This document shows positions 1 through 41,400 of a stretch of DNA of 64,000 nt, piece after piece. The position numbers and the translations under genes are program-made. Origin of the DNA: Amphibalanus amphitrite (lineage: Eukaryota > Arthropoda > Thecostraca > Balanomorpha > Balanidae). Below the pieces are notes generated by a model that searched no databases, had not been told where the DNA came from, and saw only the letters and a list, made by a program, of their open reading frames with translations. Every line of letters starts with the position of its first letter. Within the stretch, counting starts at the first letter, position 1. The stretch lies in assembly GCF_019059575.1 (NCBI RefSeq), contig NW_024881568.1, positions 861,001 through 925,000 on the forward strand. Reading direction: 5' to 3'.

Positions 1-1432
1 AGGCCAGCGCCGAGCCAAATTTCAGGCTGATGACCTCGTTCAGATACTGGTTGCGAGACTTATGCACTATGCAGGCTCAGAAAGGGCCATCTGACGTTGA
101 ATAGATAGTGTGCCAAATTCGGTGCGGCGCGCGACAGATAAGAAGCATAGTAGACGTCATGTGCTAACTTTGGACATATTAATCGGTGAACAACAATAGC
201 ATTGACGAATAAGTGATTTTTATTTTTGAAAGTCGTAACGAAGTTATAGGTGAGGGTTAGGTATTTTGAACAAGTTATACCCTAAGAACACCTGACCGCA
301 CCCCTTTAGAGCTCACTCCGTCATATGACTTTCAGAGAGATCGAATAATGAAGCATGGCATGCGTGAATGAGCATTTATTTTTTAGGCCAATATTTAAAG
401 AAGCAGTTTTCTTGCTCTGGAGGCGCAGGCAAGTCATCATATCACTTATGATATATAATGTCCCTGCACTCGCAGCAAGACTATACGAGTACTACCTACT
501 CTGTCTCAAGAATCCCCCCTGTAAACTGAAATTCATGGCATTCAATTCCACTTGGTGCGCGAAACATCAGGCCCCGGGCGTTGGGTTGTAAGTCTCGCCA
601 ATGCTGAATTGCCGAGTACCGGACCCGGTTCTGACGACCCGGCCTACCCTATCTGCCCCGGGTCATCGGCCCGCCGAGAGACGGGGCTAAAAATCACCCA
701 CTGGCCGCAGTTTCTCGGGCACGAAACGACACGTTGACTTATTCAACGACGGCTGATTTCATCTGGTCAGACGTCAGAGGACACAGGCCTGGTTAATGTA
801 CTGAGAAACATCCATGCAAATGCACCAGTGGGCCGGCTGGAGGCTTATTTAGAGCTTTTTGTGTGTCAGCTAGGTCGATACGGGTTTCAACCAAGTCGGA
901 GGTGTGCATCGAAAGCAGCCAGGGTGGAGCACGGCCGCCCTACATAACACCGATGTCCTATTTCGCAAATGCAAATGCAACAATGCCGCTGAAAGTTATA
1001 TATGTAAGAATGCACATAACCGCAAATGAGCGCTAGTATAACGCACAGTTTCTCCACCCGCCGCCGTCCTATTCCTGCTAAAAGTGCCCTCCCTAAGCAA
1101 TCTCCACAGGCTGACTTATTTGGAAGACAAATCTGACGGTATGTAGAAGTCCTAGTTATATAATTGATTGACAGAATTGACAGACCTGTCTTGGAAGCTT
1201 CTGCCAGTGATTGCTGGTAATGCATCATTCGTGGTCGTTTTTGCTCAGTACAACAATGGGACCAGAGGCAGGATCGGCTTGACCCGAGCTGGGCTAGAAG
1301 CATGGCGTGAGATGGTGGACTGCAGAATTATTGGACGGGTAAACGGGTATGGGAACCATCAGCTACGTGCTTAAAACGTTTTTGTGGCAATACAGCCAGG
1401 TCACGAGTCGGTCAATATTGCAGATAAAGTTT
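1..1432. other. Intergenic, no feature recognised
   Basis: No coding exon, RNA gene or inverted-repeat element was recognised here. The short open frames are on both strands and show no domain or splice-phase logic. The stretch lies beyond the 3' end of the minus-strand TTPAL gene, so it is probably intergenic. Confidence 0.5.
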
Positions 1433-1745
1433 CCGCAAAAACATATGGAGCTTTTGCCCTCTGAAGGCTAAACCCCTTAGGTCCAAGTCTGAGGATATTA
1501 TTCAGAAATGGCATTAAAAACTATCGAATGCGTTTCCCCAGCGCTGTGGCTTTACCCGTCTCCGAGTCTTTGCCCGATTTACCCAAAATTATTGAAATAG
1601 GCCAACTTTGAACTTCGATGAGCTCTGGTGATATGACCTCTGACCCGACGCAAGAAAATGACCTGAGTACCCTAATTTCGTTTTTTACGCTGTTCGAAAG
1701 ACGCTTTACAAGCATCGTTACATGACCCAGGAGTCGAGCTCAACG
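1433..1745. repeat. Fragment of a TTAA-type element (24606-25793 subfamily)
   Basis: This stretch aligns by eye with about 25370-25725, inside the element at 24606-25793. Shared blocks include 'tatcgaatgcg', the 'gcgctgtggct/gcgctgtagct' block, the 'gacctct' block and 'catgacccagga/cgtggcccagga' near the end. It lacks the terminal G/C stem-loop and both CCC ends, so it is a decayed internal fragment of the family. Confidence 0.65.
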
Positions 1746-1917
1746 AGTGCATTGTACGGAGTGGCGAGCTCGAGCCGCCCGTATGCACGGCGTAGAAACT
1801 AGAAAGCCAGGTGCTCCGGCGGTGCGTGGTTCAAGAACATTCTTGATAAACATTACGGACCTTCATCGCTCTAGCATGCCTCTTACATGAGTCGTCGTCG
1901 AGAAACTGCTGATCTAA

Positions 1918-2953
1918 CCCTCGCCGGCCGAGGGGGGGGGGGCGGGTGCCGCCCCCCCCCCATAGGGTTTTTTCACGATAGCTCCGAACACGCTGGCGAT
2001 AGAGAGCTGAAACTTGGCATACCTGACCTTTGATTCAGGCCGCATCTTTTGACACCAACCGCATTTTTGGGTCATGTCAGGTCACTGACCTATGACGTCA
2101 TAAGTGAACTTCTGCACGGTCTTCAGATGTCGCAACTTCGCAACGCCCTCACTGCCAGAGGAGATGTCACAGGGAAATGAAACTTGCAGGATCTAGTATC
2201 CATTATGATTCTCACAACTTGTATATCTCGGATTTTTTCCTAAAGGTCATATGAGGTCAGGTCATTTTCGTGACCTCATCATTATAAGTCAATGGGGAAA
2301 AATGAAAACTGCTATTCTGGCGCCGGGAACGATCTGCAACTATCTCAAGCACACAGAATCGTGATTTAGTGCCCTCCTTGCAAGGTTAGATGCGTCACTT
2401 TTGCAATGTTGACCTTGCGTGACGTCATTAATGACGTCATCAAGGTCATATTAGTTTTTCGTCAATAACTCTGGATCAAATTGAGCTAGCGAGTCGGGAA
2501 AGCCGCCAATGGGCTCAGGAAGACCTGCCGAATCGAATGATATGCGACATGACCTCTTTCGACCAGCTTCGTGACCTAGGGGTGCTGACCTGACCTTGAC
2601 CTGAGGTCAACACCCCAAGTTGACCTGACCCGGACAAAAAGTATATCATTCGACGCGCCTGAGCGAGGCGAACACGATGCTGCCAAAATCGCGGCTCTGC
2701 GGCCGTTTTTTGCGAAGTTATTCGCCAAAAACTGAACCGTACCTTGGGGCACTTGACCTGACCTCAGAGGTCACCGGTTGACCTAGGACCTTAAAATCGG
2801 GTACCAATCTCTGCGTCTCGTAACGGCGCACACGCTCGTTTTTTCCGCGACGCGCTAGCTCCACCAGGGGCGAAACGGCGAGGGGGGGGGTCGTACCCGC
2901 CCCCCCCCCCCTCGGCCGGCGCGTATGTAGAAAACCAATAGGTCCGGCGAGGG
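1918..2953. mobile_element. piggyBac-type non-autonomous element, CCCTCGCC subfamily, copy 1
   Basis: The 1036-bp element is bounded by CTAA on both sides (1914-1917 and 2954-2957). Its ends are CCCTCGCCGG and CCGGCGAGGG. Just inside the left end is a G-run, a short loop and a C-run (about 1930-1960). A matching G/C stem-loop lies inside the right end (about 2883-2912), followed by a 30-bp spacer before the terminal repeat. The interior is rich in AGGTCA/TGACCT half-sites, for example around 2570-2630 and 2755-2785. It has no coding capacity. It is close to identical to 22181-23220, so both copies moved recently. Assignment to piggyBac rests on target duplication and CCC ends, not on a transposase. 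Confidence 0.85.
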
Positions 2954-2957
2954 CTAA

Positions 2958-5085
2958 TTTGATGACTAGTAGCCGTTTTCACGACGGCCACCTGGGACAC
3001 ATTTGGTGCAGATCTGGTCAAATTAAGTTCATTTTGTTCAATGAAGAGCTGTCAGTATGGGTTGCACAGATGCTTATAGACCTTATTTTTTTAAATTATC
3101 ATACATTATTTTCGACTAAACACAACTAAATTGATATGAATATATTTGTTGTAAGATTTGGTGCAAATTCGCTCAATTAGGTGCATTCGCCAGATAGCCC
3201 GTCGTGAAAACGGCTAACATGACGCCAAATGCCGGGTGGGGTCACGGGTGCAACTATCCTATTCCGATTCCGATTCCCCCGATGAGCGTATATAAATATG
3301 ACCTGCAGCGTCTTTAAACTAAGCGATCTTTGCCTCTGATTTCGACCACAGCTCGGCTTGGACCAAGGCTTGGAGGTCCGCGAGACCAGCTGAGCACCTG
3401 AAACTTCATCTGATACCAGCAAGGAGGTAATCAGGGATACTGCAGATATTTCTCCATAAAATATATATTTCATCAACAGCATAACATGTCAGACAGACCA
3501 CCGCTGCCCACCCAAATATCATCTTCGATGTCCGATGGCACATATAACACAGACGGTTGTGACCTGGTGACTCGCGCGGATATGCTCTCGCCAGTCACTC
3601 AGTTCGGCGCTCAGAGTGTTGGACAGAGGCAACTAACAAGTAACATTGAACACACCTATTGCTGCTGTTTCTATACTGTGTCAATCAGCCATAGGCGGAA
3701 CTAACAACGAAATAAACGAGGAATGTCCACCACCCAACTCCGTAGGTGTTTATGGGTGAATCTGCCAGATATACCCAGATATTATCTGGCATGTAGAGAG
3801 GTCAAAAAGGAATGTCGCAAAACTGGCATGCTACAGGGTACTATCGGAACGGAATGACAAGACGCCAAAACACCAGTATAAACAAATGACAGCAACTACC
3901 GGACTAGCATGCACAAACCACATCCGCTGATATAATAAACATTATCCACTAACCCGATCAGTCGGGAGGGCACGAACACTATCATAGTCGAACCATCCGT
4001 TTTGGTTATGGCGGGCAGTCTGAAACATTCAAGTGCTTCTGCCCACATATAAAAATTACTGACATAACGCGGAACTGTTTGGTGCTAGACACAACATTCA
4101 CTTATGTAAATCACAGCTGCCTACGGCGTTATAAGAACGCAGATTCATAGACTAAATACAATCACGTCAACATTCATCAAAGCTCAACAATCAGGGTAGA
4201 CCTGCGACAATCACTGATATGTCTCACCCCTGGGTGAAAATATTCATCATTGGTCCCCAGCTCTCATTACATTACGCCCCATAAAGATAAGTAGGTAAAT
4301 AAGCCCGTATTGAAGTGTGCCCGAAACCCGTCCAGACAATAAAACGTCACATTCCAGGGACACCGGCCCTGGAGCTAACGCATCACATTGAGCACTGCGG
4401 GCCTTCCGTGTCTCTGCCTCCAGCGAACAGAGCATTCACCGACTGATCTGACACGGGCAATTACTGACACGGGCTCGGGTATCACATTGGCACTTGGTCC
4501 CGGAGTAAGAAGTCATGACGATCATTTGTACGCGCAGCGTATGCGCCGTTTGTACGGTTAACAGCAGCCACTTACTGATATTTCGATGTACCCATTACAT
4601 CATCCGATCGATCAAATCCATCACCGGGGAACTAACGGTCACAGTTCGCTGCTGGTCCACAGTACCCCCGGGAAGTTGGAGCCTCTACATATAACCGCCC
4701 CTCGACAGATCACCGAGCGAGGCGCGTCCCGGACCGGACCGAACTGGAGCTGGGACAGGGCGGGCGGAACGGTCGGCCAGCAGACTGACGGGGACTCGCG
4801 GCATGGCTCCAGCGTCGGCGGGCCGCGCGGGACAGACAGACATTAGTGTGCGACAGGTGACCCAAGCACGATCTCATCGTCAGCAGTCGCTTCATTTTCT
4901 TCGTGTCATCGACGGTGCCTGCGTGTCGCTGCCACTGCCATGCACCAGTCGCCGTCAGCTCTGGATATCATCTCCAGTGCATCCACTGCCCTGTCCAGTC
5001 TCCTGTTCTCTCGGCGTCCTGTTACTATCCAGTGTTCAGTGCCTGCTGCCCTGTCCTACCCTCGCTCACGGTGCCGATGGGGGGT
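2958..5085. other. 3' flank of TTPAL, no recognised gene
   Basis: The minus-strand TTPAL 3' untranslated region must lie at the right-hand end of this stretch, but I found no clear minus-strand AATAAA to mark its limit. No protein family, inverted-repeat element or RNA gene was recognised in the remainder. Confidence 0.4.
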
Positions 5086-35216
<30,131 letters not shown>

Positions 35217-35444
35217 TTCTCTTTCAATGAAAATTCCAATAAAATTTCAATATTGGGATCCTGAAAAAGGACAGAAGTTGAAGCTGCATCAAAACATCAC
35301 CTTTCACCAGCCCTTTGAACAATGTTATACTACAGATCCTTCCAGTTCCCAGAGAGCATATGGATCATGGAGCATGGCATTTACACAACTATAGCACAGT
35401 ACACATTGTCCAGGTGAATCTGATATAACAAACGTTGGAGTTGT
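35217..35444. other. TTPAL 5' flank up to the LINE fragment
   Basis: This short stretch should hold the 5' untranslated region and possibly the promoter of TTPAL, unless an untranslated first exon lies beyond the LINE. No TATA box or initiator could be assigned. Confidence 0.35.
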
Positions 35445-36819
35445 GTAATCGTCGGTAGTTGTGCCAATTTTCAAAAAAGGCTCAAGGTACCAAGCCCTTA
35501 ATTATCGCCCTATTAGCCTGACCTCAGTAACATGCAAGTGTCTAGAGCGAATAATCGCCCGCCACCTGACAGACTACCTCGAGAGCAACAATATCTTGTC
35601 TGACCACCAATTCGGGTTTCGTGCAGGTCGCTCAACCATGGACCAACTACTGCTGGTTTACGATGACGTTTCCAGACACCTTGACAGGGGCGACACCGTT
35701 GACGTCATCATGTTTGACTTCTCCAAGGCCTTCGACGTAGTATCTCACCCTATTCTGCTCACCAAGTTACATTTGCTAGGGATCAATACCCCCCTCATCC
35801 GCTGGATCGAGGACTTTCTTGTTGGTCGCCGCATGTCAGTCCAGGTAAAGGGAAAGACAAGCAGCCAGCGCAACGTCTCGAGTGGCGTACCCCAGGGTTC
35901 TGTCCTCGGACCAATTCTTTTTCTTATTTTCGTCAACCATGTCGCAAGTAACCTCCTCTGTCAGTATAAAATATTTGCAGATGACCTGAAGATCTACATG
36001 ACAATACGCCACGACAGTCCAGCTAACTACTGTCGTGATTCACAGGCTTGTCAGAAGGACATAACGATGCTACAACGCACGGCAGAGTCCTGGTGTCTCT
36101 ACTTAAATCTGAAAAAATGTGTGGTCATCCGCTTTCAAAGAAGGTCCCATGTCCTACCTCCCCCGTCCTATCACTTAGACCAAACATCGATTCAGGTCGT
36201 GAAATCCCACACTGATCTCGGGGTTCTTATTGATTCTGACCTAAAGTTTCACCAGCATGTGGCTTTGACAGTGCAAAAGGCTGCTGGCCTTACCCAAAAC
36301 TTGTTAAGGTCAACTGTCTGCAGATCCCCTGATTTCATGCTCACTTTATTCAACACTCATGTAAGACCCATCATGGAATACTGCTCATGTGTATGGCACA
36401 CTGCGTATATAGGGGACGTGCGCCTCCTCGAATCTGTTCAACGCCGTTGGACTAAAAAGATCTTAGGCATGGGAGAGCTTGATTATAAATCCCGGCTTAG
36501 GGCTCTGAACCAGTACTCGGTCCAGGGCAGACTTCTACGTGCCGATCTGATTCAATATTGGAAGATTTTCCACGCAAAGTGTTGTATAGATGCCACTACC
36601 ATGTTCGAACTTGATCCCTCGTCTAGTACCAGAGGCCACATGTTCAAAATCCGCCACACTCGAGCACAAACTGATGTCAGGACCAGGTCCTTCAGCAAGC
36701 GTTGTATCACCGCTTGGAACGCACTCCCTGACCAGGTCGTAGGTGAATCCGACCTGAGCAGGTTCAAGGCCATGTTGGCTGACTCGATGGGTGATGCCTT
36801 GTTCTCTTATCATATGTGA
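35445..36819 (+). mobile_element. 5'-truncated CR1-like LINE reverse transcriptase
   Basis: An open frame of 452 codons from 35461 covers the reverse transcriptase fingers, palm and thumb. Visible motifs are NYRPISLTS, HQFGFRAGRST, DFSKAFDVVSH, SSGVPQGSVLGP and the catalytic FADDLKIY, then a C-terminal region with YCSCVW, LLESVQRRWTKKI, TRGH and WNALP that is typical of CR1-type LINEs. There is no RNase H domain. The endonuclease half is missing, and an in-frame stop lies just upstream, so the 5' truncation is near 35445. The retained frame has no stop or shift, so it is young. Antisense to and about 230 bp upstream of the TTPAL start. Confidence 0.92.
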
Positions 36820-38264
36820 TGGCTATTGCGTTGACCTGTTTCCCCTAATTTGTGTTTGCATTATTGTATACGATCTTTTATTGTATGTATCATGAAACTA
36901 TAGCAAAATTCGTGTTTGTCACTATGCAGGCTCTTGTTCCCGGCTTGGCAGCACCCCCTTGTGGTGTCTCCGCCGGGCGAGCCCTACGTTCGCGGGTTCC
37001 TTCCTCACGTATCCTATGCACATCCTCTATGCTGTACTCTGGAAGGCAGGGAACCCCCAACAGGTGAGTTGAACAGGTGAGTGGAGGAGTTTAACCACAG
37101 TGTATATCAATAAGTTTAATCACATCAAGTTTGGCAGCACTTCTAAGTCGATTGCAAGATCCACTGAGATTGCAGATACCTAGTGATCTAGCATAGTATA
37201 TTAGGGCCTTGTCTAGCATCCAATCCTCAGACCTATGCACAATGCCCATGCAATGTATTATCATAATCCCACCCTACCATTCTTACGTACAGACTGGTTG
37301 CAGGCTGGCTTTCCCTAGAAAGAAGTGGACAACACCGCTGACTGCTGAGCTAGAGTTGTGATGCCTCACAATTGGCCACCGAGCAGTGACCGTTTACATA
37401 TACCCTGGTTTACATAGCCTTGAATCAGAGCCAATCAATGGAGACATCTTATGACGTACCATATATACAAAAATAGTCGTCTGAACTCTGAACGTCCCAC
37501 AAAATAATGGACGAAATGCTTTTATCTTTTTTATAAAGTAGTTTCTACAAAAGTAGAAACACATAACACCTGATCAATCTCGTTTACAAAATCATTCTTT
37601 TACTGCCTGGTGACGTCATATAACAAGGCGACACCTCATCAAACAGGTTGCCATGGAAATTAGCTGATCGTGCAAAAGGATGGTCGGAGACGATGCTAAT
37701 CAATGAATTCGTGTGAAAAAAAAAATGGAATAAATACGCTCTCTCCGTCCTATCACTTGGTTTACAATTTTACTTGCACTAACCTGCCTGGCCTCGCAGC
37801 GGTATTTCCATCAATGGACACGAACGTCTGGCATTACACGCTCCGTTGCCTACAGCCAGCCCTAAAATAAAACTACTCTAAGCTTTCTTTTTAATGCTAG
37901 CTCGTCCCTTGAACATGCGAGCTTCCTCCTAATCATCGCTCATCATAAAATCGCTGCAAGACATCCAGGGCTCGAGTTAATCACGGATAATTCATGAGTT
38001 AATGTAATCATTTGCGCTCAACTACGTCCCCGAGCGTCAATTTCATTGCAAACCTCATCATGATCATCAAAAACCTGGGCAAAATCAAATTTATCGCACT
38101 TCTATCCATTGACGACTCAATTGACCCTGCAGCTTGTGCACGGTCAATGTCTACCTTTCCCCCCGCTCAGCCAGCATACCACAGTACTGACAAGTCAGCA
38201 CATATATTATAAACCTCACAGCCCAGCCGGAGAAATCGATATACACAGGATCACGGTCGGATAC
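36820..38264. other. LINE 3' region and intergenic sequence
   Basis: The first 200-300 bp may be the LINE 3' untranslated region; its end is not clear because no poly-A tail or target duplication was seen. The rest separates the TTPAL promoter side from the RPL5 3' end. No gene recognised. Confidence 0.4.
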
Positions 38265-38270
38265 TTTATT
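38265..38270 (-). promoter_or_regulatory. RPL5: RPL5 polyadenylation signal AATAAA
   Basis: On the minus strand AATAAA lies 22 nt after the RPL5 stop codon, a short 3' untranslated region typical of ribosomal protein genes. Confidence 0.8.
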
Positions 38271-38292
38271 TCCGCGCAGAGCGAAAAAGCCA

Positions 38293-38490
38293 TCACGACA
38301 TGTCGACGTCTTCTCCGGCCTCCAGCTGCTTGAGGAACTCCTCCTTGACCTTCTTGACCTTGGCCTTGCGCTGCTCGTAGGTGAGCTTCTTCTCGCCGAA
38401 GCGCTTCTTCTCCACCTTCTTCTTGGGCGCCGGCTTGTACTCGGGGTTGGCACGGATGGCGTCGTGCGCCTTCTTGTACATACCCTCGAT
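38293..38490 (-). CDS. RPL5: RPL5 coding exon 4 (last)
   Basis: A 198-nt exon after attttgcag. It encodes [19 protein letters not shown], then a basic stretch with [20 protein letters not shown], and ends AGEDVDMS and TGA. The basic tail is typical of uL18 in eukaryotes. Confidence 0.96.
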   Translation of the reverse strand: MEGMYKKAHDAIRANPEYKPAPKKKVEKKRFGEKKLTYEQRKAKVKKVKEEFLKQLEAGEDVDMS

Positions 38491-41400
38491 CTGCAAAATC
38501 AGAAACGGAAGCGTTAAAAACTGCATTAAAATAGGAAATGCAATGACCTAAGCCTAAAACAAAACATATCGAGCATGAAGCAATCAGCGTTCGTTAAGCC
38601 ATACAAGTTTGTTTTCTAGCCCAAAAATTACAACTTGTTGACCGACGTTAGAAAACGCGAACAAGTCGGACAAGCAATTGACCTTGTGAGCAAGTGATCA
38701 TATTTGACCAGAAACAATACGCTCCGATGATAGATGGACGCAAGATACAACGCTCTCCGTAATTATAGCTGCACGCATACCACACAATACGACTCATTCT
38801 CGTACTACCACAAATGTAACAATTCACGAAACAGTGAAACAGTATCTTAAACTACCAGAGTGAAAAGTATTTAAGAAATTATCAAAGCAGCTCTACAGCA
38901 ATGATAAAAAGTATCTTACTTTACTGCCCTTTAAAAATGTTCAGTCCCTTTTATATGCATTCCATAGGTACGAGTCCAAAAACCGTGCATTCACCGGGGT
39001 TACGATCAGACATGTGCATGAATCCGAGCGATGGATCATGATCTCAGTGTATCTCCAAGCAAACTGCACGTTAGGATCTATGATCCCATATTCGGATCCT
39101 GCGTGAATAATTTATATTGGATCTACGACCTTATACGATCTCACGATAAACAAAGAACATGGATCTATGAATTATGAGTGCATCCCACCATGCACAACAT
39201 TTGGAACGATGTTTTATAGAGTTCCTATGTCAATACGTGCCACAAAATTATGGATGACGTGCAATCACATAAAATCACTAAAACAGAACGTTTGTGAGTT
39301 GCAACAAGTGTTTATTTCTGTGTTGACAAAAAAGTGAGGATCTATGATCTCGCTGGATATCAAGCAAAAAATTGCACTGGGATTCATGATCCTGTCGGTT
39401 CCGAGATCAGGATCCGTGGTAATCAGATCCCAGATCCATTTTCTCGGATCCATGCACAATGTCTCGTTACGACAGATAACATGCATTTTGATACGGTGAT
39501 TCATTGCCCCACCATTGTCGTCATCGGCAGCCTTGAGCATACGAGCTGCAATTTATAAAATGACGACCCTCACGGGACCAATTTTCGTTTTATTTCAAAT
39601 CGGACCAGATAAGAGGAAATTCTTTGACTGTTCCGGGACAGAAACGGGCTGCCAGAAAAAAATCCACTATTGTTATCAGACTAGACAAACATCCAGACAC
39701 ATTTTACCATGACGGTTACGACTTTATGGCCTGTTGCCTACTAGGTCTTTGCCCACTGATGACCGATTGACTACAACTCTCGTATTACTTAACACAACCA
39801 AAATTACTGTAAGCCCGCAAAGCACAACACCGGTGGCGAGGTCTGAGCCCCATTTCCCGACCCCCGGTCTACTTACGCCGTCAGCAGTGATGCCGAGCTT
39901 GATGAAGCGCGCGAACTGGCGCTTGTACGCTTCGTCGTCGTCCTCCTGCAGGTGCCTCATGTAGTTGGCCACGTGCTGGCCGAAGATGTAGTCGCGGTGC
40001 ACCTTGGCGTCGAAGCTCTTGCCCTCGGCGTCGTAGCCGGGGAAGCGTTTGTTGCTGTGCGGGATGTCCAGTCCGCCGTCGACGGCGCCCTTCATGGCAC
40101 CGAACACCTTGGCGCCGGTGGTGGTGCGTGCCAGACCCACGTCCAGGTAGCAGCGGAACGCGCCCGGACCGTCGTCCACCGGCTCCACCAGGTAGTCGTC
40201 GCCGTCCACGTTCTGGTTGCCCTCATAGACGGTGTCGAGGGCGATCTTCTTGAGCAGCCGGCGCGCGATCAGCAGGCCGGTGCAGTAAGCAGCCGCGTAG
40301 TTGGTGAGCCCGACCTTGACGCCGTACCGGGGCAGCTCGTGGGCGTATGCGGCACACACGATCACGTCTCCCTCCAGACGGGCGTACGCTACCTGCCGAA
40401 CAGAAAACACAGACACCGTCATCAGAGGAAGCATCAATGCACCCTGTTGCTGACAGTTGGACAAGTCAACTGGGAATGGCCGCTCGTCACACGTGAAGTT
40501 CCGTGTCACGGGAGCCACCTGCCTTCCAACGGCGACAGCTAGCGCCACCAAGCGGCCCACGTCGAGGCTGCATATAACGCATCTCCGGAGTCTCGATGTG
40601 AGACATTGCAGGACAGGACTAGAGGTGGCAAAATGTGGACCCGAGGACCCGGTCCAAAGAACCAGTCTGGGCCCATATGGGTCCAGACCGGTTCCTGGAA
40701 ATTTTCTGACGGGTCCAACCGGGTCCTACCATAAACTATACATCTTGCACACTACACATTATTGCAAAATATGAAGTGAATTAAGTGAATGTTTCTTTGC
40801 ACACAGTAGCTCATGAGTATTCCCAATTGGAAATAGGCTATTTTACATGATGCAACTAATGATACCTACAAATAGTTTGTATTAATTGACTTTTGGGGAA
40901 CGGGTCCAACTGGTTCCGATTCCAACTAAGATCGGGTCCGACTGGTTCCAGAAATGTCCAGCCGGGTCTGGTTCGAGTCTGGTTCCCAAAATTTTCATCT
41001 TTTGCCACCTCTAGACAGGACCAAAGCCATCTCCTCCACGCCTCCCCGATCCTGGCCGGGCGGTCTCATTTGTCGTGAGTAGTTCCGATGCGACACACTC
41101 TCGCGTGATGGAGTGACCGACAGACTCAGCACCAGCGGCGTACCGGCATAGCCGCCCAGACCAATGTCGCCCCGGTCCCCATCATTCTTATTAGGTACTC
41201 TTCCGGCTCTGCAGGGTCTCATTAGACAGGAAAGGTCAAGCCCTACAATAAAGCAGCGAACACACGTCCCCGCTATCTGTCGGGCTTATTTACGAGCTCG
41301 CTCAAACCACAACAAATGGCGTATTTTGTGACATTCACAACACTTTGATCCGGAGCAATCGACAATACGACAGTTCCAATCATATTGCTAATTGCGTAGC

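Noticed and set aside
39952..40542. 196-codon plus-strand frame opposite RPL5 exon 3
   Set aside because: It is the antisense shadow of a strongly conserved RPL5 exon.
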